The translations under genes were made by a program, and so were the position numbers. A stretch of 12,875 bases of DNA from Asterionellopsis glacialis. Taxonomy: Eukaryota; Bacillariophyta; Plagiogrammaphyceae; Rhaphoneidales; Asterionellopsidaceae. Positions 1 through 8,254 of this stretch are shown here, piece after piece (positions within the stretch are counted from its first letter, which is position 1; each line of letters starts with the position of its first letter). The stretch covers positions 1 through 12,875 of the forward strand of contig WKLE02006276.1 of assembly GCA_014885115.2 (NCBI GenBank). The letters run 5' to 3'. The notes beneath the pieces are model-generated. The model was given only the letters and a program-made list of their open reading frames with translations. It had not been told where the DNA came from and ran no database searches.

Positions 1-59
1 TAGGGGCAGATTTTTCTGTAACGTTTGGTCGTGGAGATTGTGTACTGCTCACGCTACGA

Positions 60-270
60 ATTTACTGTACGTACTGGTAGTGCCACCGGTACGACTGATC
101 AACTATATAGGACTAGGACCCTTATCTGGTACTTGTACCAGATAGTATCCTTTCTAGTGTCCTATTGGTACGCTTATAAATTTATGTACATCATGCATTA
201 CAAGGTCTTGCTAAACTACTGGAAGTCTACGTACCGGTACAGGTAAGTAAAACAAATGTACCGGTACAGT
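60..270. repeat. Palindrome-rich intergenic patch (left)
   Basis: This stretch is built from short palindromic words and shows no credible gene. TATCTGGTAC (123-132) and GTACCAGATA (135-144) form a perfect 10-bp inverted repeat with a 2-nt loop. The 10-bp palindrome GTACCGGTAC occurs at 231-240 and again at 258-267, with similar flanking bases, so the two copies form an imperfect direct repeat of about 27 bp. Words such as AGGACTAGGACC recur in the patches near 4300 and 8350. The function is unknown; it could be a regulatory, structural or decayed repeat element. Confidence 0.6.
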
Positions 271-762
271 AAAACACCATGCACGGCTACTGTGTGTGTG
301 GTCGTTCTTGAAACTCTTCCAACGGTGACAAAAAAAGTAAGAGACATTGATTTGAGGGCGTCTCTTTTGACGGTAAGGTTCGCATTGGTCTATTGACTGT
401 GTTGAAGAGGTGATTGGGCACTGCAACAGAAAATAGAGGACAATACAGCAAATGCTGAAAAAAGAGAAAGGTAAAGACCAAAACACAACGACATGCCGAA
501 GGAAAAAAAAGGCACGACATCGAAACCCAAGGTACGAAATCACTCTACAATATTATATAAAGGTAACGGAATTGCCGCTAATTTCATGAAATATATGTTG
601 CCTTTTGGCTTTAGCGTGGTATTTGAAATATCTTATGAACTTGACGTGTATTCAAATGCGGCTAAGTGTTACAGTACATGCTTACAATGCTTTTTTTTCT
701 AATTACATAATTATATTACTCTGTTTCTTTCAAATAATATATTATTATATAGTCCGCGAAAA
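271..762. other. Upstream flank of the HMG/PhyH gene; no supported gene
   Basis: Open frames here on both strands are short, overlap each other and have no recognisable family. One stretch, 493-531 (+), encodes a lysine-rich start, MPKEKKGTTSKPK, and is followed by GTACGA. It could be a 5' exon, but no good acceptor in the matching phase was found before 831. From about 690 the DNA is very AT-rich, including the 14-bp palindrome AATAATATATTATT (733-746) and a TATATA-like stretch near 746-751. That suits a core promoter or leader for the gene starting at 831, but there is no direct proof. Confidence 0.35.
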
Positions 763-819
763 ATGATTCTTACATCATTTGCCCTGTCAGTGAGGAGAAA
801 ATCTGGATTAGCAATGTAA
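763..819 (+). promoter_or_regulatory. Short upstream ORF before the HMG/PhyH gene
   Basis: ATG at 763 opens an 18-codon frame that closes with TAA at 817-819, only 11 nt before the chosen start at 831 and in a different frame. A second upstream ATG at 814 in the same small frame is immediately followed by that stop. If the transcript starts upstream of 763, ribosomes would meet this uORF first, which usually lowers main-ORF translation. Transcript mapping would decide whether it lies in the mRNA. Confidence 0.35.
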
Positions 820-830
820 CCTTGGCAGAT

Positions 831-3800
831 ATGAAAAAGGCTGCTCGTACTGGTGAGTGTCCTCATAATAACAAAAAGAAAGTTTTAGTAAGAATTCCGT
901 CCAAAGCGGAGCGACTAAAACGATACGAGGAGTCGGCAAGAGCCTTGGAAGCAAAGGAAGAAGCGGCTCTCCCTACCTATGGTGGACGTTCTTGGAAAGT
1001 CACAGTGACAATAAAGGACCCCAAGTCGGGAAAAGGCAAAACGCCATTGTTTAGATGGTTTCGTGGAAGCTTAGAATTAGCTTGTTTGCCTCACATGCTC
1101 GAAAAGATACCTGATCCACCAAAACAACGGGGCATAACCATGTTGGAAGAAGAGGAGGAGGAAGTACGTGCCACAGCTCTGTCGGAACGAGTGATATCGG
1201 TGTTGTCTGTTGCAGCTTGGAATGATAGAGAACATGCTGTCCCTACTGTAACTACAAAATGGATGTCGCCGAATCACGTTCTTTTCTATTCGAGAAAGGC
1301 AGCATGGGAACATTCAGAAGAGCTAGTAAAGCAGCAAATATTCTTGGACAAAATCATAAGAGGGTATGGGGCACGGGGACAAGAATTGCGGCCCTTCAAG
1401 CCAACAAGAGCTCAAGCATTGCTTGCTGGGAGACAGCGATTCTTGAGAGATGGGTTATGGGTTGTAGGACAAGAAGAATCATGGCAAGAAGAACGTTCAA
1501 AACAATTGGAAAAAAATCGAACGGAACAAGAGCGAAAAGTGGATTTGATTCGTAAAGCTGGATCTGCAGTTCAAAACTTGGAAACTGCAGAGCAACAGAT
1601 TTCTGAAGTTCAAGGGAAAATTCCAACATTATCTGATGGGGCAAGTATTCCAAACAAACAAACAGGACGTCGTAAGCTATCGGCGATGAAATACTTTATT
1701 AAATGCAATCGTGAATTGTTTCGTAATAGAAAGGTGGCAGAAAAGAAAACACCATACGGACAAGAATTATCTTCTCCTTGTGACGTAGCATCCACCGTTA
1801 CAAATCTACAAACGGAAATAGCAAGCGGTGCCCCGTCTTGTCCTCGATCAAACGAAGAAATAGCTGCTGTCGATGAAAGTAAGGTTTTAAAAAACGATGC
1901 AAACAATACTCCACCCTGTGACCCACTGTCATCTAGAATGTCATCTAATGTTTCGACAGTTGCACCGGTGTCCAATCCTTCAGCATCACCAGAACCGTGC
2001 ACGAGGGTATCAAAAGTAGTAGATGTACAATACGCTCCTTTACTTGCTCAGATTGCGACCTCGGAGGATAGGGAGAAGAACTTGGAAAGAAAAAATTTAT
2101 CAGCTATAGAAAATCCGAATATGAAAAGTTTTCAACAACATATGCCTTCACGCTTCCCACAAAGCCGTTGGCACATGGGAGGCCATCAGCCTGTGCAAAA
2201 TTCTATGACAGGTCCGCATGGACCTTATGTTGAACACCCACCTATGAGCAGGCCGTTCGCGGCGAACCCACAATTCAACAGCATGCCTATGCCAACGCCT
2301 TCGGGAATAATAGGCATCCAAATACCACAACATCACAGAGCGATAGATTCTGGTGGTATGCCTTCTAATGGAGTACAAGTGGGACCTTTTGCAGTGTCAC
2401 ATTATGGTGGACCAGCGGTGCATCCTCCATATAAGCCTTCAATTGAACGAGATTGCGGTGGTGCAGCGCGTACAACAGCTGTACGAACACACTCTACTGG
2501 TAAGGCTACCACACAGAAATGCAAGCCACCTAGTGAAAAGGTAATCCCAACGGCTGCCACTAGTGAAGAATGCACTAATACCGTCCATAAAAAGAGACCC
2601 ACTAAAGAATCAGCTGTGCCGAAAACGACTGATAGCGCAAGTGAAAAGCCTTATCCTGGATCTGCCGATAAACCAAAGTTCAAAGCTGTCGCAAAACCGA
2701 CAACAAAAAAGGTTCGACAGAAGACCTACACGTTGAGTGATGCTGACAAAGATCTAAAAACTGTATGGCGTGCGCTTAGTGATGAAGAACGAAATCAATG
2801 GGCTGAGCATGCTCGACGTTACGAGGAGAAAAGGAAAGCGGAAGAAGAAATAAAGATCAAAGAAGAAGGTGACAATGCTACTAAAAAAGACAACAGTAAT
2901 TCGGAGGTAGCTGCCCAAGTTGGTGAGGGAGAAAAGTTTGAAACCAATGTCAAAGTCTCTGGTCAAAAGCGACGGGATCCTTCCCCCACAAGTGTGGCAT
3001 GCAATGACTTAACGCTAAGAATTGAAACCAAAAACTGTGGTGCAAAGTTTTCGTCTTGTTTGGCACCTATACTTGAATCCAAAACTGAAGAAATGAATAA
3101 GGAGGCTAGGGAGAGCGAAGTATTGGAATTGCGTCCTCCACGTCGTATAACCCCCTCATTCCATTGGCGCTTGAAACCTGAATATATTGCATTATGCTAC
3201 GATGCCGTTATGGACCACTATCATAAAGTGATGTACACGGTGAAGGCACGTGGCCTTTATCAAGAACTAGCGGATGGTTTTGATGTCTTTCGCGAAAGAG
3301 GACGAGGTCGGTATGATATGGAATTACCTGTTTTTGACACGCCTTTGTTCGACTTCTTGACGGATCCAGAGAAAGCTACATGGATTCCTGTGGTAAAGAA
3401 GATTCTTGGAGATGATGCCATTTTGATCCACAAGGGTTCCTTTTTGTCAATGCCAGGTAAGATTCAATTCTGTTTTCAAAGGACGGCTCAGAGTGAGATG
3501 AAGTCAATTCCTAATTTCTTCCCTTGTTCCTATTGCAGGTGCTGAGATGCAGGTTTATCACCAGGATGGTCCTCACCTCACAACAAAGTATCACCGGCCT
3601 TGTCATGCAGTGAATGTATTTATTCCTTTGGTAGATCTTCATTCACGCAACGGACCCACTGAATTTTGTTTGGGTTCCCATATTCTTGGTAACGAAGACT
3701 TTGTGAGGGAACAGCTATTTACACCTGAAGTTCCTGCAGGGACACCTGTTATCTTTGATTACCGTTTAGGTCACCGTGGAATGGGTAATACGAGCTCATC

Positions 3801-3960
3801 ATGTCGACCAATTGTATATTGCACATACGCTGCCTCTTCAAATGGTAAGGAATTCCGCGATTCTATCAATTTCTCCCGCAGGCGTTATCAAAAACTAGGT
3901 GACCTACTTGACCTTCCTCTCTCCAGAGAAGAACGAGCGAAAAAACGCCAACGATCGTAA
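831..3960 (+). CDS. HMG-box-like / PhyH-type Fe(II)/2OG dioxygenase fusion protein
   Basis: Two exons, 831-3456 and 3539-3960, encode about 1015 residues. The join (GG|T, phase 1) reads SMPGAEMQVYHQDG and restores a phytanoyl-CoA dioxygenase-type domain (about 773-1010). Its iron ligands are H883-x-D885 and H954, with 2-oxoglutarate-binding R965. Such enzymes hydroxylate organic substrates using O2 and 2-oxoglutarate; the substrate here is unknown. The rest looks nuclear: a basic N-terminus, a Glu run near 107-111, a likely coiled coil (221-262), an HMG helix-1-like stretch (280-301), and an HMG helix-2/3-like stretch with VWRALSDEERNQWAEHARRY (within 639-673). The 340 residues between are disordered and rich in Pro, Met, His and Ser. 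ATG 831 was chosen because it is the first in-frame ATG after a stop at 750-752; an upstream 5' exon is possible. The dioxygenase call is strong, the HMG call moderate. Confidence 0.85.
3457..3538 (+). other. Intron of the HMG/PhyH gene (82 nt)
   Basis: The donor is CCAG|GTAAGA and the acceptor is TATTGCAG|GTGCTG after a pyrimidine-rich tract. Unspliced, the frame stops at TGA (3543-3545), and the downstream frame would start at Met 3547, splitting the PhyH domain just before its HxD motif. Splicing in phase 1 gives an unbroken domain, which is the main support for this intron. Confidence 0.93.
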
Positions 3961-4289
3961 AGTGGCACTACTCCTTCGCAACTTCTATTCTGCATAGATT
4001 GACCGATTCAATGCTGGCTTCTAAAGGAAACATATCTCTGATGAATGTTATTCAGATGTCATAAACTGTCTAGGTTACTGTTTTGAAGATTATATTTCTC
4101 TATTGCTAATAGAGTCTTTCATCCACCACGCCATCTTGATGTCTAGACCGGATGTATTATTTATCTCATCTATACTCTGTTTCCTATATCATTGTTGTTG
4201 TCGTTGTTCGTATAATTAAAGTTAGTTTTGTGACGTTCTGCGTACTTGCTTTTAACACTTTATTTTTTAAAAGTTGATGAGTCTCTCAA
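3961..4289. other. 3' flank of the HMG/PhyH gene
   Basis: This AT-rich, gene-free stretch after the TAA probably holds the 3' UTR and polyadenylation region. No canonical AATAAA was found; AATTAAAG near 4215 is a weak candidate. No conserved RNA or coding potential is visible. Confidence 0.4.
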
Positions 4290-4320
4290 GAGGACCTCTC
4301 TGCCGGTCTAGGACTAGGTC

Positions 4321-4359
4321 CTTAGGTCCTACCAGGTACAGCACCTAGTAGGACCTAAG
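4321..4359. repeat. 17-bp inverted repeat with 5-nt loop
   Basis: The left arm CTTAGGTCCTACCAGGT (4321-4337) pairs with ACCTAGTAGGACCTAAG (4343-4359) with one mismatch across the loop ACAGC. The outer 12 bp pair perfectly. It could form a hairpin in RNA or a cruciform in DNA. Confidence 0.85.
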
Positions 4360-4406
4360 TCTCTCTCTCTAGAGAGGTAGGTCCTACATTAGAGCGAGTA
4401 CCTCTA

Positions 4407-4446
4407 GTAGAGGACCTACCAGGTACGGTTACCGTAGGTCCTCTAC
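4407..4446. repeat. 13-bp perfect inverted repeat
   Basis: GTAGAGGACCTAC (4407-4419) and GTAGGTCCTCTAC (4434-4446) are exact reverse complements with a 14-nt spacer. The left arm is shared with a smaller inverted repeat CCTCTA-G-TAGAGG (4401-4413), so two alternative foldings compete. Confidence 0.85.
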
Positions 4447-4448
4447 GA

Positions 4449-4466
4449 ACTACCGGTACCGGTAGT
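4449..4466. repeat. 18-bp perfect palindrome
   Basis: ACTACCGGTACCGGTAGT is its own reverse complement over all 18 bases, centred between 4457 and 4458. Its core is the ACCGGT/GGTACC vocabulary also found at 231-240 and 258-267. A perfect palindrome with no loop suits a dimeric protein site better than an RNA hairpin. Confidence 0.9.
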
Positions 4467-4540
4467 CCTTTTATAGGTAGGATTTTGGATCTGACCATTT
4501 TTGAGTCTCTACTACTCTAGAGAGAGTACCGGCGTAGAGG

Positions 4541-4577
4541 AAGTCGAAACTTCAGAAAGTCGAAACTTCAGAAAGTC
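4541..4577. repeat. 16-bp tandem repeat, each copy a mini-hairpin
   Basis: The unit AAGTCGAAACTTCAGA occurs at 4541-4556 and again exactly at 4557-4572, followed by AAGTC, the start of a third copy. Inside each copy AAGT and ACTT pair around a CGAA loop. A separate stem CTCACTCC/GGAGTGAG with an AAA loop follows at 4582-4600. The element lies about 260 bp before the CNOT11 ATG and could be in its 5' UTR or promoter. Confidence 0.85.
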
Positions 4578-4822
4578 TGTCCTCACTCCAAAGGAGTGAG
4601 TCGTTTGTATTGGTACAGTCGCCTATCCCGTATGTAGACTACCTGGTACGACTCTGCCTTGACTAGTCCTCTCTTGAGAGAAGACCGTCCACCGGTACGA
4701 AAGGTATTAAAAAACAAAACAGAAGCGGTTGTACAAACCTTGCCTCGACGTTGTTAAAAACGTCTGCAGCGACGGCTTGTGCATCGGGTTGTAAGAGAAA
4801 GCAATTCTACGACGGAGAGTGG

Positions 4823-4906
4823 ATGAAGAAGAATGGCGGACACATTCGTGAGGGATCTGTGGGATCGACTGTCAGTGTCGGCTTCGAGTGTAAACGACAA
4901 GCGTAA
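4823..4906 (+). promoter_or_regulatory. Overlapping upstream ORF across the CNOT11 start
   Basis: ATG at 4823 lies 10 nt before the CNOT11 ATG in a different frame and runs 27 codons to TAA (4904-4906), so it overlaps the main coding start. Its context is weak, with T at -3, while the main ATG has A at -3 and G at +4. By the usual scanning rules most ribosomes would leak past to 4833, but some would be diverted. This suggests a modest translational damper if transcription starts upstream. Confidence 0.45.
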
Positions 4907-6453
4907 CAGGCGAAACAAATCATCATACCTCGAGAGTCTTAGATCTTTGGTCCACACCACTGTATGGGTTGATCAGAGGGATTGTAATCCTTTCCAAATG
5001 GGATGGGCAGTCCACCGTTTCTTGGAAGATGACATTGAATTGAACTATCTTTCGTGGAATCAGCGATTGGGGTGTCTCTTGGTTTTGGAATCTATTGCAT
5101 CGCTTGGACGTCAAGACAGAAGTGGTGAACCAGTGCAAGCTGTCAACAAGAGTCCCTTCTTTAACGTGTTTTTAAATGACATCTTTGCTCTCCTTCATTC
5201 CTTTGGGAAGGAAGAGAAAGGAGGAGAGCCTGAAAGGCTGATTGTTCTCGAATTATTGGACATACACCTTCCGGATATGTTGGGATTCGAAACTTACCAG
5301 GCATTGCAAAAACAGCTTGAAACCGGAATATCACTTGACGTGGATACAATGAACGCTTTGGAACAGATCATCGATCAATCTACTAAGCTTTACAAAGATG
5401 AAGGATATGTAAGTCCTTTAAGTTGGACTTCGAAGGGTTTCGCAAAACAAGCCCTGTCGCAGTTGTTAGCAAAGCAGCTTCCAGGAGTTGACGAAAAATC
5501 TTCGCCATCCGATATATTGTCATTTGCTGATTCACCTCCGTCAACATTTCCTCAAACTGAACCTCCATTGGCACTAGCTAATTTGGTCTTTAATGAAGAA
5601 GAAGAGGAAGAAAAGACCCAATTGGAGCCAGCGCAGCAGGCGGAATTAATGGAATACTTACAAAACGAATTATTTTGGTTGACACCAACGCAAGCTCATT
5701 TGTCAGTTGTGATTCCTCCAGACGCCGAGGAAGGTGAAGAAGATAGCGAGTTTCATTATCACCTTGTATTGGAATTGTTTAAATTGCAAGCCTTTGAAAA
5801 ACCATTTTCTCCAGATGAAGAACGAACTGTCTTGGAAGCTCTCGGCGCCGGTGATAACGAACATTCTGATGATGAGCAGGACTTTTCTCTCCGTATGGTA
5901 CAGGAATGTGGCTTGACACCTCAGACTCTCCCTCGTCTGGTTGAACACAATCCTCTCGTTGCTCATGAATGTCTATTGAAATTATTGTCAACCTGTCCCT
6001 CGCAGAAGAAGAATGAATACTTATCAGCGCTCGTCGGGATGGACATGTCGTTACAAAGTATGGAAGTAGTAAATCGCCTCGCAACTCATGTTCCCAAAGA
6101 AACGACAGAAGAAGCTCTGCTCCATCCTGAATACATTCATCTATATATTTCTAATTGTATTTCAAGCTGTGAAAATATCCAAGATCGTCATGCTCAGAAC
6201 CGTTTAGTACGATTGGTGTGCGTCTTCTTGCAAAGTCTGATTCGAAACAAAATTGTCAATGTTGATGTAAGTGTTGAGAACTCAATCTTGCCTGGTTTTA
6301 CTCTTGCCGTCTTTCACTCTCCGATTGTACTCATGTTGAAACTTTCTTTCTGCGTTCATTTAGGATTTGTATTTTGAAGTGCAAGCATTCTGTATCGAAT
6401 TTTCAAGGATAAGAGAGGCAGCAGCACTTTTTAAATTATTAAAATCCATGTAA
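4833..6453 (+). CDS. CNOT11: CCR4-NOT complex subunit 11 (CNOT11)
   Basis: Two exons, 4833-6266 and 6364-6453, encode 507 residues, close to the roughly 510 of human CNOT11. The protein belongs to CCR4-NOT, the main cytoplasmic mRNA deadenylase; in animals it binds CNOT10 and the N-terminal part of CNOT1. The C-terminal third (about 360-507, the DUF2363 region) is strongly conserved: NPLVAHE (373-379), [18 protein letters not shown] (399-416), [10 protein letters not shown] (435-444) and [19 protein letters not shown] (455-473). After splicing it continues with [20 protein letters not shown]. The N-terminal half is helical and diverged. A Glu run (255-260) and the family's WLTPT segment (282-286) lie in the middle. 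Read through, the frame would end in a hydrophobic, non-conserved tail. The gene converges on the minus-strand ZC3HC1-like gene, with 193 bp between stops. Confidence 0.95.
6267..6363 (+). other. CNOT11 intron (97 nt)
   Basis: The donor is GAT|GTAAGT and the acceptor TCATTTAG|GATTTG, phase 0 after codon 478. Exon 2 is only 90 nt yet encodes the most conserved C-terminal helix of the family, which the unspliced frame misses entirely; it stops at TGA 6375-6377. Confidence 0.95.
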
Positions 6454-6489
6454 CTTTTTCCTTGAAATGAACCAGAGTGTTCAGATGAT

Positions 6490-6495
6490 AATAAA
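6490..6495 (+). terminator. Candidate polyadenylation signal for CNOT11
   Basis: AATAAA lies 37 nt after the CNOT11 stop codon, in a 193-bp convergent 3' intergenic region. The position is plausible, but algal poly(A) signals are often degenerate, so the assignment rests on motif and location only. Confidence 0.4.
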
Positions 6496-6646
6496 ATATG
6501 CGCATGCATAGTAAATCCCAAAAGACTTTAAACCTTTGGATGACCATGCAGCATCGTAATATTATTATAGATGAAAAAAAATACATTTCTTTTGCCATGT
6601 AGTCAGTGAATCTATTTTAATTGTGTTTCCCAAAACCCTAAACATG

Positions 6647-8216
6647 CTACTTTTGTATGTTGCCAATACCAGCTCGTAGTGTTTTCCTTACTGCATCCAG
6701 GACATCCTCCCCTGTTCGGTGGTGATTGTCTAAAGCTGCAGATTCTTCATTGTCCTTTCCTTTACTTTGGTTGATTTGATCCTGAAGCAAGTTAGAAGCA
6801 ATAATTTTCCAACAAGGCGTTGCAGATTTAACAGGGTCAAATTGAAACCCACGAGCCATAATACAATAGTGACGGTGAGATGAAAGAGGATCCATTCCTT
6901 GTTGCTTTCGATCAATAGTATCCTGTACAATTCGTAGACGTTTTCGAGGTGGTGTTCTTATTGTGTCTTCTTCCTCCTCTTCGGATGATGAATCTGATGA
7001 TTCAATAACAATTCGAGGCGTCCGTTGTTTATTTGGTCCATCTTTCTTTTTTTGTGGAGTTGTCAGGATTTGATTATCTACTTCTGTGGGTTTCTTTTTG
7101 TCGGCAACGACCGACGGTGTTGCCAAACAAATTGGACATTTCAAAGTAAATGTGCAAATTGAATCTGACTTTGTTACACTTTTCACCGACCAGCCAAAGA
7201 GTGCCAACATTGCTGCTATCGTGAAATTGTTTGAATTGTTATCGTTAGCGTCTCTCAATGCGTTTGAAACACGATCGGCCAGTGACGTGTCATCCTGTGG
7301 CTCGACAATAGAAGTAGGATCAAAGTTTTGGATATCTTTTGACAGGGACAATTGTCGAAATTCCCAACTACTAACTGGTTCTGGTGTAAGATCAAGAAAA
7401 TCCGTAAGCTTTCGATGTAATATTTGACGGGGATTCAAGTCTTCCAGTAGATTTACTATATGAAGTGGGAGAACGGACGCAAAACATAATGGAACAAGGA
7501 ATCTGTCTCCCAATAAAGGAGATTTCTCAGGCACTGTGGAAGTTTTCAAATACCATTCTGCATCTGACCGATAGGAACAATCTATCGCGTGAGATGTTGC
7601 AAATCGTTGCTTGTAGGTACAACAAAGACTTTCCACTCCACTAGCGTCTAAGTTAGGATTGATGGTCACAACAAGAGCCGCATGGCATTCGGTGCAAACT
7701 AATATGTCTTGTGCTGTATTTGACCACCTGGGTAAAAAAGTTACATGAATGTTGTTCAAATAACAAAAGAGTAAGCAACAATTGATAAGATGGTGTAGGA
7801 CTGTGTGTAGCTTGCACCTCCATAAATCTTTGGAAAAAGCACAAGACTTATCTCGGGCTCAGACCGCAATGCTATCGGAAAATGTGGTGTGTCAGACATG
7901 GTCATTACGGATGGATGTGTACCAAACCATGTTGATGTAAATGCAAAAAAGCATTATCATCATCCTTACAGAGGTATTGTTTCTTACAAATCTTGCAACA
8001 ATTTCACGATTTGATGAAAAAAACTTACCCAAACCTTGCTGCAACTAGCGGTGAAAGACATATTGGTTTCGCAAAGTACGTAGCAGGAGAAAATGTTGCA
8101 AGCCGCTGCTCAAATTTCTTTCGTGATTCAGTGCTACCCTCTGAGCTAAAGGATTTTAATAGAGATTTCAAGGGGTCGTCTCTTTTCTCTTGAATGAGAG
8201 GATTATCAGCGGTCAT
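6647..8216 (-). CDS. ZC3HC1: ZC3HC1/NIPA-type nuclear basket zinc-finger protein
   Basis: On the minus strand, exon 1 (8216-8029) and exon 2 (7727-6647) encode 422 residues. Joined, they read FEQRLATFSPATYFAKPI then LSPLVAARFGWSNT, the expected start of the C3HC zinc domain. Module 1 has G63-W64, C74-x2-C77 and H109-x3-C113. Module 2 has G241-W242, C260-x2-C263 and, after a long loop, H347-x3-C351. Two such modules form the NuBaID fold of ZC3HC1 (yeast Pml39), which docks TPR/Mlp proteins at the nuclear pore basket. The loop holds a Ser/Glu-rich acidic tract (about 306-316) and a basic PPRKRLR segment (322-328), a likely nuclear localisation signal. In vertebrates NIPA was also described as an F-box-like SCF subunit; that cannot be judged here. 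Met 8216 is the first in-frame ATG. The gene is divergent from the secreted-protein gene. Confidence 0.9.
7728..8028 (-). other. ZC3HC1-like gene intron (301 nt)
   Basis: On the minus strand the donor is TTTGG|GTAAGT and the acceptor TTACCCAG|GTGGTC. Phase 2 splicing gives GG|G TGG, so the intron falls within the conserved Gly-Trp pair of zinc module 1. It is the longest intron in the window. The Met that opens the unspliced downstream frame (7759) lies inside this intron and is not the real start. Confidence 0.92.
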
Positions 8217-8254
8217 AGCATCAACAACACACCTTCGCCATAAATCTGACAGGA

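Larger units (their letters stand above)
4290..4690. repeat. Dense palindrome and hairpin cluster
   Basis: About 400 bp are packed with inverted repeats of several sizes built from the words TAGGTCC/GGACCTA, CTCTAGAG and ACCGGTACC. Notable members are a 17-bp stem at 4321-4359, CTCTCTAGAGAG at 4365-4376, the nested arms 4401-4413 and 4407-4446, an 18-bp perfect palindrome at 4449-4466, a 16-bp tandem hairpin repeat at 4541-4577 and an 8-bp stem at 4582-4600. No open frame or transposase is associated. It lies between two same-strand genes, ending about 140 bp before the CNOT11 start, so promoter, 3'-end or boundary roles are all possible. Confidence 0.75.

Noticed and set aside
25..246. 73-codon open frame at the left edge
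   Set aside because: It starts at TTG, runs through palindromic intergenic words and has no family likeness.
211..543. Overlapping minus-strand open frames upstream of the first gene
   Set aside because: They overlap each other in different frames, have erratic composition with many Phe and Cys residues, and show no domain or splice support.
822..830. TTG start giving three extra residues for the HMG/PhyH gene
   Set aside because: Eukaryotic initiation favours ATG; the first in-frame ATG is at 831.
3547..3960. Separate small dioxygenase gene starting at Met 3547
   Set aside because: It lacks the first half of the PhyH domain. Clean GT-AG splicing to the upstream exon restores the whole domain.
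4290..4690. Intact DNA transposon or MITE
   Set aside because: No clear terminal inverted repeats with a target-site duplication could be delimited, and no transposase frame is present; described only as a palindrome cluster.
6632..6643. Telomere-like AAAACCCTAAAC
   Set aside because: Only one CCCTAAA unit is present and it lies between convergent genes; it is a chance match.
7653..7844. 63-codon minus-strand frame across the ZC3HC1 intron
   Set aside because: It mixes intron and exon sequence in the wrong frame and has no homology.
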